In this document: positions 18,365-27,309 of the stretch, piece by piece
Numbering within the stretch: position 1 is the first letter of the stretch
Layout: each line of letters begins with the position of its first letter
Assembly: GCF_014652335.1 (NCBI RefSeq)
Contig: NZ_BMYP01000002.1
Coordinates: 81,450-145,449, forward strand
Direction of reading: 5' to 3'
Source: Vogesella fluminis
GTDB taxonomy: Bacteria > Pseudomonadota > Gammaproteobacteria > Burkholderiales > Chromobacteriaceae
Length of the DNA: 64,000 bases
Made by a program: the position numbers and the translations under genes
The notes under the pieces: model-generated
The model's input: the letters and a program-made list of their open reading frames with translations, nothing else
The model's database searches: none
Told to the model about the DNA's origin: nothing

Positions 18365-18379
18365 ACGGCGAGATTGCAA

Positions 18380-18423
18380 AAAAGGTTGGCCGCAACAGCG
18401 TGCACCGTTGCGGCCAACCTTTT
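18380..18423. terminator. Inverted pair of the repeated word between cyclase and polA
   Basis: Perfect 17-base arms (18380-18396 and 18407-18423) around a 10-base loop. Each arm contains the full 13-base word, flanked by A-run and T-run, so both convergent genes get a plausible intrinsic terminator. Confidence 0.8.
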
Positions 18424-18448
18424 GCCATGCCGCTGAAGCCGTGCGCGC

Positions 18449-21247
18449 TTAGTGCGCGCTCTCCCAGCTGACACCGACGCCGACTTCTGCCAGCAGCGGC
18501 ACCTTCAACACGGCGACGCCGGCCATCAGCTGCGGCAGTTTTTCCCGCACCAGCGCCAGTTCGCTGTCCGCCACTTCCAGCACCAGTTCGTCGTGCACCT
18601 GCATGATCAGCTTGCTCTGCAGCCGCTCGGCCTGCAGCCAGTCCTGCACCGCGATCATCGCCAGCTTGATCAGGTCGGCGGCGGTGCCCTGCATCGGCGC
18701 GTTGATCGCGGCGCGTTCGGCGCCGGCGCGGCGCGCCTGGTTGGCGGCGCGGATCTCCGGCAGGTACAGGCGGCGACCAAACACGGTCTCGACATAGCCC
18801 TGCTCGCGCGCCGCATCGCGCGTCTGCTGCATGTACTCGGCGACGCCCGGGTATTTGCGGAAGTAGCTGTCGATGTACAGCTTGGCAGCGTCGCGGCTGA
18901 TGTCCAGCTGTGAGGCAAGGCCGAATTCGCCCATACCGTAGATCAGGCCGAAGTTGATCGCCTTGGCGGCGCGGCGCTGCTCGGTCGTCACCTCCGCCAG
19001 CGGGGTGGAGAACACCTCGGCGGCGGTGGCCCTGTGGATGTCCTCGCCGCCGGCAAACGCCGCCAGCATGCCGGCGTCGCCGGACAGGTGCGCCATGATG
19101 CGCAGCTCGATCTGCGAGTAGTCGGCGGAAACGATCACGTGGCCGGGCGCGGCGATGAAGGCCTCGCGCACGCGACGGCCCTCGGCGGTGCGCACCGGGA
19201 TGTTCTGCAGGTTGGGGTCGGAACTGGCCAGGCGGCCGGTAATCGCCACCGCCTGTGCATAAGTGGTGTGCACGCGGCCGGTCTGTGGATTAATCAGCGC
19301 CGGCAGCTTGTCGGTGTAGGTGGACTTCAGCTTGGTGAGGCCACGGTACTGCAAAATCAGCTTGGGCAGCGGGTGGTCCAGCGCCAGCTTCTCCAGCACT
19401 TCCTCGTCGGTGGAGTAGCCGCCGGACGGCGTCTTGCGCACGCCCTTGGTCGGGATGCCGAGCTTGCCGAACAGGATTTCCTGCAACTGCTTCGGTGAAT
19501 TGAGGTTGAACGGCTGGCCGGCCAGCGCGTAGGCCTGCTGCTCCAGCTGCAGCATCTCGCTACCCAGCTGGTGGCTCTGCGCCGCCAGCTGCTCGCGGTC
19601 GATCAGCACGCCGTTGCGCTCCATCGCGAACAGCACCTCCGCCACCGGCAGCTCGATGTCGCGGTAGACCTCGGCCAGCTTGCCATTCAGCAGCGGCGCG
19701 AAGTGCTGCGCCAGGCGCAGGGTGATGTCGGCGTCCTCGGCCGCGTAGTTGGCCGCAACGTCCACCGCCACCTCGGCAAAGCCGATCTGCTTGGCGCCCT
19801 TGCCGCAGATTTCCTCATAGCTGACCGTGGTTTCGTTCAGATGACGGCGCGCCAGCTCGTCCATGCCGTGGCGTTCGTGACTCTCGATCACGTAGGAGGC
19901 CAGCAGCGTGTCGTCGACCACGCCGCGCAGGGTGATGCCGTGGTTGGCAAACACGTGGCGGTCGTACTTCAGGTTCTGCCCCAGCTTTTTCTTGCCGGCG
20001 TCTTCCAGCCACGGCTTGAGCCTGGCCAGCGTGGCGTCGAAGTCCAGCTGCTGCGGCGCGTCCGGGCCGCGGTGCGCCAGCGGCAGGTAGGCGGCCTGCC
20101 CCGCCGCCACCGAGAAGCTGATGCCGACCAGGCGCGCCTGCATCTGGTCGAGGCTGGTGGTCTCGGTGTCCAGCGACACCACCTCGGCTGCGGCCAAGCT
20201 TTGCAGCCACTCGTCCAGCTGCTCAGTACTGAGGATGGTGTCGTAGTGGCGCGCGATGGCGGCGACGGGCTCGCTGGCGGCAACGACGTCCGGCACCGTC
20301 GCGCTGTCGTCACCGAACAGGTCGCCGCTGGTATGCAGCGCCGGCTGCGCCCGCGGGGCGGCCAGCGTGACGGTGGCGGTATCGGAAACCGCTTCGCTGA
20401 CTTCGCGCAGGAAGGTGCGGAAGCCGCACTCGGCGAACAACTCCGCCAGCCGCGCCTTATCCTTGCTGCCGTGCAGCAGGCTGTCCATGCCCTGCGGCAG
20501 CTCCGCCTGCAGCGGCACGTCGCACTTGATGGTGATCAGCTCGCGCCCTTTGGGCAGCCATTCCAGCGCCGCGCGCAGATTGTCGCCGACCTTGCCGCCG
20601 ACCTTGTCCGCCTGCGCGATGACCCCGGCCAGCGTGCCGTACTCTTCCAGCCACTTCACCGCCGTCTTCGGGCCACACTTGTCGACGCCGGGCACGTTGT
20701 CGACCTTGTCGCCGATCAGCGTCAGGTAGTCGATGATCAGGCTCGGCGGCACGCCGAATTTTTCCTTCACCCCGGCCTCGTCCAGCAGCTCGTTGGTCAT
20801 GGTGTTGACCAGCGTCACCGCCGGCGTCACCAGCTGCGCCATGTCCTTGTCGCCGGTGGACACGATCACTTTCATGCCGGCGGCCTCGGCCGTGCGGGCC
20901 AGGGTGCCGATCACGTCGTCGGCCTCGACGCCGTCCACCATCAACAGCGGCCAGCCGCTGGCGCGCACCACCTCGTGCACGGTGAGCACCTGCGCGGCGA
21001 GGTCGCTCGGCATCGACGGCCGGTTGGCCTTGTACTCCGGGTACAGCTCGTCGCGGAAAGTCTTACCTTTAGCATCGAAAATGCAGGCGCTATAATCGAA
21101 CTGCACTTCCTTTTCCAGCCGGCGCAGCATGTTGACCATGCCGTAGATGGCACCGGTCGGGTCGCCGGCGGGTGAGCGCAAGTCGGGCATCGCATGGAAG
21201 GCCCGGTACAAATAAGAAGAGCCATCAATCAATAACAGGGTTTTCAT
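18449..21247 (-). CDS. polA: DNA polymerase I
   Basis: 932 residues, full length. N-terminal 5'-3' exonuclease (LLIDGSSYLYRAFHAMPDLR; GVEADDVIGTLA). The 3'-5' proofreading domain keeps its acidic residues (VSLDTETTSLD, LKYDRHVF, AAEDADITLR). The polymerase domain has SADYSQIELRIMAHLSGD, RRAAKAINFGLIYGMG and VHDELVLEV. It fills gaps in repair and replaces Okazaki primers. Its start codon is only 16 bases from that of the divergent LOG gene, so its promoter must lie inside that gene. It has no exact copy of the repeated word, only near-copies at about 19749 and 20188. Confidence 0.97.
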   Translation of the reverse strand: MKTLLLIDGSSYLYRAFHAMPDLRSPAGDPTGAIYGMVNMLRRLEKEVQFDYSACIFDAKGKTFRDELYPEYKANRPSMPSDLAAQVLTVHEVVRASGWPLLMVDGVEADDVIGTLARTAEAAGMKVIVSTGDKDMAQLVTPAVTLVNTMTNELLDEAGVKEKFGVPPSLIIDYLTLIGDKVDNVPGVDKCGPKTAVKWLEEYGTLAGVIAQADKVGGKVGDNLRAALEWLPKGRELITIKCDVPLQAELPQGMDSLLHGSKDKARLAELFAECGFRTFLREVSEAVSDTATVTLAAPRAQPALHTSGDLFGDDSATVPDVVAASEPVAAIARHYDTILSTEQLDEWLQSLAAAEVVSLDTETTSLDQMQARLVGISFSVAAGQAAYLPLAHRGPDAPQQLDFDATLARLKPWLEDAGKKKLGQNLKYDRHVFANHGITLRGVVDDTLLASYVIESHERHGMDELARRHLNETTVSYEEICGKGAKQIGFAEVAVDVAANYAAEDADITLRLAQHFAPLLNGKLAEVYRDIELPVAEVLFAMERNGVLIDREQLAAQSHQLGSEMLQLEQQAYALAGQPFNLNSPKQLQEILFGKLGIPTKGVRKTPSGGYSTDEEVLEKLALDHPLPKLILQYRGLTKLKSTYTDKLPALINPQTGRVHTTYAQAVAITGRLASSDPNLQNIPVRTAEGRRVREAFIAAPGHVIVSADYSQIELRIMAHLSGDAGMLAAFAGGEDIHRATAAEVFSTPLAEVTTEQRRAAKAINFGLIYGMGEFGLASQLDISRDAAKLYIDSYFRKYPGVAEYMQQTRDAAREQGYVETVFGRRLYLPEIRAANQARRAGAERAAINAPMQGTAADLIKLAMIAVQDWLQAERLQSKLIMQVHDELVLEVADSELALVREKLPQLMAGVAVLKVPLLAEVGVGVSWESAH
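21091..21096 (+). promoter_or_regulatory. Possible -10 element for the LOG gene, inside polA
   Basis: A perfect TATAAT on the plus strand 168 bases before the LOG start codon, within polA coding sequence. No convincing -35 hexamer accompanies it. The position is suggested by the 16-base divergent gap. Confidence 0.3.
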
Positions 21248-21263
21248 AAGAAAAGGGGCAGAT

Positions 21264-21992
21264 ATGAGCTTGTCCGATAAATTACCGCAAACCAGCGACC
21301 GCTACGCGATGATGCAGCGTTTCCGCTCGCGCGAAGCCTGGCATGTGATGAAAATTCTGTCGGAATTTGTTGAATCGGCAGAAGAACTGCAACAGATCAG
21401 TCCCGCTGTAAGTATTTTTGGCAGCGCACGAACGCCGCGCGATCATCGCTATTATAAGCAGACCGAGGACATTGCCCGCCTGTTATCCGATGCCGGCTTC
21501 GCGGTGATCTCCGGCGGCGGCCCCGGCATCATGGAGGCGGCCAACAAGGGCGCCTTTTACGGCAACAGCCCGTCGGTGGGCCTCAACATCGTGCTGCCGC
21601 ACGAGCAGCGCCCCAACGAATACCAGGACCTGAGCCTGAAGTTCGACCACTTCTTCAGCCGCAAGGTGATGTTCGTCAAACATGCGCTGGCCTATGTGGT
21701 GATGCCCGGCGGCTTTGGTACACTGGACGAAATGTTCGAGGCGCTGACACTGATCCAGACCGGCAAGACGCGCAAGATGCCCATCATCCTGTGCGGCGCC
21801 GAGTTCTGGGACGGCCTGCTCGACTGGGTGCGCCAGCGCCTGGTCGGCGACGGCCTGATCAACGCCGAAGACCTCGACCTGCTGCAGCTGATCGACGACC
21901 CGCAGCAGATCGTGGAAACCATCTTCACCTTTTACGAAACCCGCGGCTTCGAGGCCCTGCCGGAAGAACGCGAACAGCTGCTCAATCTGTAA
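21264..21992 (+). CDS. LOG-family Rossmann protein (TIGR00730 type)
   Basis: 242 residues. ISGGGPGIMEAANKGA and MPGGFGTLDEMFEALT are the paired motifs (PGGxGTxxE) of the LOG/YgdH/LonelyGuy family. Characterised members cleave nucleoside 5'-monophosphates or cytokinin nucleotides; the substrate here is unknown. AGGGG precedes the ATG. It reads away from polA and toward the DUF2782-thrB pair (50-base gap), a gene order common in betaproteobacteria. Confidence 0.9.
   Translation: MSLSDKLPQTSDRYAMMQRFRSREAWHVMKILSEFVESAEELQQISPAVSIFGSARTPRDHRYYKQTEDIARLLSDAGFAVISGGGPGIMEAANKGAFYGNSPSVGLNIVLPHEQRPNEYQDLSLKFDHFFSRKVMFVKHALAYVVMPGGFGTLDEMFEALTLIQTGKTRKMPIILCGAEFWDGLLDWVRQRLVGDGLINAEDLDLLQLIDDPQQIVETIFTFYETRGFEALPEEREQLLNL
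21451..21456 (-). promoter_or_regulatory. Possible -10 element for polA, inside the LOG gene
   Basis: ATTATA on the plus strand reads TATAAT on the minus strand, about 204 bases before the polA start and within LOG coding sequence. The -35 region is weak. It mirrors the plus-strand TATAAT at 21091. Confidence 0.3.
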
Positions 21993-22041
21993 TATTTGCC
22001 GACCGGCGCTGCCCGTCAGCGCCGACAACCAAGGAAACACC

Positions 22042-22353
22042 ATGTCCCGCCTGATCCTGGCCGTGCTGGCCGCCATCGCCCTGCCGGCACTGGCCGATAC
22101 CCCCGCCGCGGTACTGCCGCCACCGCCGACCATTGCCGCCGACGCCATGGCAGAGCCGGAAGTCCGCATCATCCAGGACGGCGACAACAGCATCGAGGAA
22201 TACCGTCTCAACGGCCGCCTCTACCTGCTGAAAGTGACGCCGAAAAACGCGCCACCGTACTACCTGCGTGATGACGAAGGTAACGGCCAGATGAAACGCA
22301 TCGACCCGTCGCAGCGCCTGGTGGTGCCGCAGTGGGTCCTGCTTACCTTCTGA
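22042..22353 (+). CDS. DUF2782 family periplasmic protein
   Basis: 103 residues. An N-terminal signal peptide (LILAVLAAIALPALA) precedes a short domain with EVRIIQDGDNSIEEYRLNGRLY and PPYYLRDDEG, the recognisable DUF2782 core. Function is unknown. It ends 9 bases before thrB and is usually found beside thrB/polA in betaproteobacteria, so co-transcription is likely. Confidence 0.85.
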   Translation: MSRLILAVLAAIALPALADTPAAVLPPPPTIAADAMAEPEVRIIQDGDNSIEEYRLNGRLYLLKVTPKNAPPYYLRDDEGNGQMKRIDPSQRLVVPQWVLLTF

Positions 22354-22362
22354 GGAGCAGGC

Positions 22363-23301
22363 ATGTCGGTTTATACCTCGGTCTCGACCGCAGAGCTGGC
22401 ACAGTGGCTGCAGCGCTATGCGCTGGGCGAGCTGGTCGAGCTGAAAGGCATTGCGGCCGGAATCACCAATACCAACTACTTTGTCACCACCACCCGCGGC
22501 CGCTACGTGCTGACGCTGTTCGAGGTGCTGCAGCTGGACGAGCTGCCCTACTTCCTGGAACTGAAGAGCCATCTGGCGCGGCACGGCGTTGCCTGTCCGG
22601 CGCCGATTGCCGACCACAACGACCAGTTCGCCTCGTTGCTGGCCGGCAAGCCGGCCTGCCTGGTCAGCTGCCTGGCCGGCCACGATGTCGCACAGCCGAA
22701 CGCGGCACAGTGCCATGCCGTCGGCGAGATGCTGGCGCAAATGCACAAGGCCAGCAGCACCTTTCCGCGCCGCATGCGCAACCCGCGCGGCCCGGACTGG
22801 TGGAGCCGCACCGCCTCGGCGCTGTATGCACAGCTGCCGGCTGCCGATGCCGCCAGCCTGCGCTGCGAGATCGCGTTCCAGGACAGCCACCGCTTCGACT
22901 TCCTGCCGCAGGGGGTGATCCACGCCGACCTGTTCAAGGACAACGTGCTGATGGACGGCGACAAGATCGCCGGCTTCATCGACTTCTATTACGCCTGCAA
23001 CGATGTGCTGCTGTACGACCTCGCCATCGCGCTCAACGACTGGGCACGCGATGCGCAGGGCGACATCGACGCAACACTTGCGCGCGCCATCATCGCCGGC
23101 TACCGGAGCATGCGGCCGCTGACCAGGGAAGAACACGCCGCGTGGCCGGTGATGCTGCGCGCCGCAGCGCTGCGCTTCTGGGTGTCGCGCCTGCTCGATT
23201 TCTACCAGCCGGCCAGCGGCGAGATGACTTACACCAAGGACCCCGGCGTGTTCCAGCGCCTGCTGGAAGCACATCGCGCGCGCCAGGACTTCTGGCTGTA
23301 A
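22363..23301 (+). CDS. thrB: Homoserine kinase ThrB (aminoglycoside-phosphotransferase fold)
   Basis: 312 residues. This is the APH-like ThrB type rather than the GHMP type: GIAAGITNTNYFVTT near the N-terminus, catalytic loop GVIHADLFKDNVLM and metal-binding FIDFYYACNDVLLYD. It phosphorylates homoserine for threonine synthesis. TGAGGAG lies just before the start at 22363. Confidence 0.95.
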   Translation: MSVYTSVSTAELAQWLQRYALGELVELKGIAAGITNTNYFVTTTRGRYVLTLFEVLQLDELPYFLELKSHLARHGVACPAPIADHNDQFASLLAGKPACLVSCLAGHDVAQPNAAQCHAVGEMLAQMHKASSTFPRRMRNPRGPDWWSRTASALYAQLPAADAASLRCEIAFQDSHRFDFLPQGVIHADLFKDNVLMDGDKIAGFIDFYYACNDVLLYDLAIALNDWARDAQGDIDATLARAIIAGYRSMRPLTREEHAAWPVMLRAAALRFWVSRLLDFYQPASGEMTYTKDPGVFQRLLEAHRARQDFWL

Positions 23302-23330
23302 CGCGCGCAGCGCTGCCCGTCCGTCACATC

Positions 23331-23353
23331 ACAGCCCGCCCGTCGCGGGCTGT
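23331..23353 (+). terminator. thrB intrinsic terminator
   Basis: ACAGCCCGC pairs with GCGGGCTGT around CCGTC, followed by TTTTGCC; it lies 29 bases after the thrB stop. Confidence 0.75.
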
Positions 23354-23354
23354 T

Positions 23355-23382
23355 TTGCCTGCTGGCGGAATTGCGGTATAAC
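23355..23382 (+). promoter_or_regulatory. Candidate sigma-70 promoter of rstAB
   Basis: TTGCCT (23355-23360), a 16-base spacer, then TATAAC (23377-23382), 27 bases before the rstA start. It begins directly after the thrB terminator, so rstAB is likely its own transcription unit. Confidence 0.45.
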
Positions 23383-23409
23383 CGGCCAGTCACCCCACAA
23401 GGATCTGCC

Positions 23410-24108
23410 ATGAACCCACGTCTGCTGCTGATCGAGGATGATCAGCGCCTGGCCGACCTCGTCGGCAGCTACCTGCGCAAGAACGGCTACGACATCCAGC
23501 ACCACGCCCATGGCGACGGCGCCGCAGAACGCATCATCGAGACCATGCCCGACCTGGTGATCCTCGACGTGATGCTGCCCGGCAAGGACGGCTTCGAAGT
23601 CTGCCGCGCGGTGCGCCACCGCTATCCGGGGCGCATCCTGATGATGACTGCCCGCGACGAGGAGATCGACGAGATCCTCGGCCTGGAGCTGGGCGCCGAC
23701 GACTATCTGGCCAAGCCGGTGGAGCCGCGCCGCCTGCTGGCGCGCATCCGCGCACTGCTGCGCCGCAGCGACAACGGTGACGACGGCAGCGACCAGGACA
23801 GGCTCGGCTTCGGCCGCTTCAGCATCTGCCAGAGCACGCGCGAGGCGGTGCTCGACACGCAGTCGCTGGAGCTGACCACCGCCGAATTCGACCTGCTGTG
23901 GCTGCTGGCCAGCCACGCCGGCGAAATCCTGTCGCGCGACGACATCATGAACCAGCTGCGCGGCATCGGCTTCGACGGTCTCGACCGCTCCATCGACGCC
24001 CGCATCTCGCGCCTGCGCAAGAAGCTGGACGACAACCCGGAAACGCCGACCCGCATCAAGACCGTGCGCGGCAAGGGCTACCTGTTCTCGCGGAGCGACT
24101 GGGAGTGA
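23410..24108 (+). CDS. rstA: OmpR-family response regulator, RstA type
   Basis: 232 residues from ATG 23410 (AAGGA seven bases upstream). The receiver domain has the acidic pair EDD, phospho-acceptor in VILDVMLPGKDG, MTAR and K in YLAKPVEP. The winged-helix effector runs from about 130 to the end. The stretch FDGLDRSIDARISRLRKK and the ending KGYLFSRSDWE match E. coli RstA closely. It is coupled to the kinase gene by a 4-base GTGA overlap. Target genes are not deducible here. Confidence 0.9.
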   Translation: MNPRLLLIEDDQRLADLVGSYLRKNGYDIQHHAHGDGAAERIIETMPDLVILDVMLPGKDGFEVCRAVRHRYPGRILMMTARDEEIDEILGLELGADDYLAKPVEPRRLLARIRALLRRSDNGDDGSDQDRLGFGRFSICQSTREAVLDTQSLELTTAEFDLLWLLASHAGEILSRDDIMNQLRGIGFDGLDRSIDARISRLRKKLDDNPETPTRIKTVRGKGYLFSRSDWE

Positions 24109-25445
24109 GACCGCCGCTGGGCATGGCGCGTATGTTCGCGCGCTACTTCGCGCAGACCATGCTGCTGCAGTTCGTGCTGCTGCTCGGCTTTGTACTGCTG
24201 CTGATCGTGCTGTCCGCCAACAGCGAGCGCGAACGGCTGCAGAAGCAGATGGACGGCACCGTGCGCCTGATCCAGCGCGAGCTGCTGCGCCAGCCACCGG
24301 CGCGGCGTGACGCCAGCCTGCGTGAGCTGCAGCCGCTGTTCGCCTATCCGCTGGCGCTGCTCAGGCTGCCGCCGGCCAGCCTCGGCGAAGAGGCGCGCGC
24401 ACGGCTGGCCAGCGGCCAGAGCTGGCTCGACAGCAGCCAGCAGAACCTGTACGCGCCACTGCCCGGCACCAGCCAGCTGCTGGTGATCGGCCCGCTGGAC
24501 AGCCAGGGCAGTGGCGGCGGCTGGCTGCACAGCGAACTGGGCCTGTTCGTGCTGTGGTTCGCCTTCTTCGGCGTGCCGCTGGCGCTGCTGATCTACCTCA
24601 ACCTGCGCCCGCACTGGCACGATCTGGCCGCACTGCGCGACACCTCGCTGCGGCTGGCGGAGGGCGATCTCGGCGCGCGGGCGCCGCCGGCGCGCAGCCC
24701 GCTGTTCTCGCCGCTGCAGCGCCAGCTCAACAGCATGGCGGAGAAACTGGAAACGCAGATGGAGACGCGGCAGGCGCTGGCACACGCCATCGCCCACGAG
24801 CTGCGCACGCCGGTGGCACGGCTGCGCTTCGGACTGACCATGATGGACGAGGCGGAATCCGACAACGAACGCCGCGGCTACCGCGACGGCATGGAGCGCG
24901 ACATGCAGGAGCTGGACGAGCTGATCAACGTCAGCCTCAGCTACGCCAGGCTCGATCGCGGCGAGGTGCCGCTGGAGTACGACACCATCGACCTGGAAGA
25001 GTGGTTCGAAGACCTGATCGAGCTGGTGCAGCCGTTGCGGCCAACCTTGCTGCAGCTGACGCTGGACTGCGCGCGCGGCGAGGCCACCTTCGACCGCCGC
25101 CTGGTGTACGTCGCCACCCGCAACCTGCTGCTGAACGCCTTCAAGTACGCGCGGCAGCAGGTGGCCATGACGGTGGCGGCCGAACACGGCCAGCTGGTTG
25201 TTACCGTCGACGACGACGGGCCAGGCATCCCGGAAAAGGAACGCGAGCGCATCTTCGACCCGTTCCAGCGTCTCGATCGCTCGCGTGACCGCGCCAGCGG
25301 CGGCTACGGCCTCGGCCTGTCCTTCGTGCGCCTGATCGCCCGTCACCACGGCGGCAAGGCATGGATCGCCCAGTCGCCGCAAGGCGGCGCCCGCTTCGGG
25401 CTGACATTGCCGCTGCAGCCGGCGCCGTCACAAAGCGTCATATAA
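24105..25445 (+). CDS. rstB: Sensor histidine kinase, RstB type
   Basis: 446 residues if the GTG at 24105 (overlapping the rstA stop) is used; the ATG at 24123 is an alternative. TM1 is at about 16-36, a periplasmic sensor of about 110 residues follows, and TM2 is near 150-170. Then come HAMP, HisKA with AIAHELRTPVARL (His at about 232), and an ATPase with NLLLNAFKYA, DDDGPGIP and GGYGLGLS. It phosphorylates the adjacent RstA. The repeated word at 25037 is read as LRPTL. Confidence 0.9.
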   Translation: MRPPLGMARMFARYFAQTMLLQFVLLLGFVLLLIVLSANSERERLQKQMDGTVRLIQRELLRQPPARRDASLRELQPLFAYPLALLRLPPASLGEEARARLASGQSWLDSSQQNLYAPLPGTSQLLVIGPLDSQGSGGGWLHSELGLFVLWFAFFGVPLALLIYLNLRPHWHDLAALRDTSLRLAEGDLGARAPPARSPLFSPLQRQLNSMAEKLETQMETRQALAHAIAHELRTPVARLRFGLTMMDEAESDNERRGYRDGMERDMQELDELINVSLSYARLDRGEVPLEYDTIDLEEWFEDLIELVQPLRPTLLQLTLDCARGEATFDRRLVYVATRNLLLNAFKYARQQVAMTVAAEHGQLVVTVDDDGPGIPEKERERIFDPFQRLDRSRDRASGGYGLGLSFVRLIARHHGGKAWIAQSPQGGARFGLTLPLQPAPSQSVI

Positions 25446-25551
25446 ACGCACCGCTGCCACACAGTCGGCATACGCAAGCGCCATAGTGTTGCGCGGCGGC
25501 GGCACGCAGAATGGACTCATCAACCTCACTCACCGTGAAACGGAGTCCATC

Positions 25552-26142
25552 ATGAAGAAACTGCTTGTCGCTACCCTGTTTGCCGCTGCCGCCAGCACCG
25601 CCTTCGCCGCGGAAACCGGCAGCTACGTGTTCGGTAATGTCGGCATCTCCGCCAACCAGTGGACACTGAAAGACGGCGCCGCCAACCGCGCCGGCGTCAG
25701 CGACCGCAAGGTCAACGACGACGATGCCACCTCCGGCATGGCCGAGATCGGCATCGGCCAGCGCATCAACGACAACTTTGCGGTCGAGGGCAGCTACCTG
25801 CGCCACGGCGGCGCCACCGCGCTGAACGGTGCCGGCAGCCTGGACTACGACACTTTTCGTGTCGCTGCACTTGGCATCATCCCGGTAAGCCAGCAGCTTG
25901 AGGTCTACGGCAAGGTGTCCGCCAACCACATCCGCAGCAAGTTCAACAGTGCCTCGCCCGCGCTGGCCAGCAGCAAGGACAGCAGCTTCGGCATGGGGCT
26001 GGGCGTCGGTGCCGCCTACAACTTTGACAAGAACCTGTCCGCCCGCGTCGAGTACGAAGGCATCGGCAACATCGGCCACAAAGACATCACCGACACCGCA
26101 CCGGTCGGCACGCTGAAAGTCGGCCTGGGTTACCGCTTCTGA
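25552..26142 (+). CDS. Small outer membrane beta-barrel protein (OmpA-barrel/OMP_b-brl type)
   Basis: 196 residues from ATG 25552 with CGGAG upstream. A clear signal peptide (LLVATLFAAAASTAFA) is followed by alternating strands and the terminal VGLGYRF, with the C-terminal Phe recognised by the Bam machinery. The motif YNFDKNLSARVEYEGIGN resembles opacity/attachment-type eight-strand barrels. Pore or adhesin function cannot be told from sequence. It is preceded by a 106-base gap and followed by a strong terminator, so it is probably monocistronic. Confidence 0.85.
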   Translation: MKKLLVATLFAAAASTAFAAETGSYVFGNVGISANQWTLKDGAANRAGVSDRKVNDDDATSGMAEIGIGQRINDNFAVEGSYLRHGGATALNGAGSLDYDTFRVAALGIIPVSQQLEVYGKVSANHIRSKFNSASPALASSKDSSFGMGLGVGAAYNFDKNLSARVEYEGIGNIGHKDITDTAPVGTLKVGLGYRF

Positions 26143-26177
26143 TTCCCTGCTGCTCCATTTAGTCCTCGTGTGCATTT

Positions 26178-26203
26178 GCCCGCCGCTCCGGCGGGCTTTT
26201 TTT
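26178..26203 (+). terminator. Intrinsic terminator after the beta-barrel gene
   Basis: GCCCGCCG pairs with CGGCGGGC around CTC, followed by seven T residues. Confidence 0.9.
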
Positions 26204-26283
26204 CGTTGTCCGCGCCCTGCCCGGCCAATGAGCACACCACGGCGGCGACCGCCGCCGCTTTTGCTACAATCGGCGCTTGTTGA

Positions 26284-27219
<936 letters not shown>

Positions 27220-27309
27220 CGGCAACTGCCTGAACGGTCAGCCCCCTTCATCCTGCCGGCCGGTGATAGACTCCCCCCACAACATAGCCATATATCATGG
27301 GAGGACATC

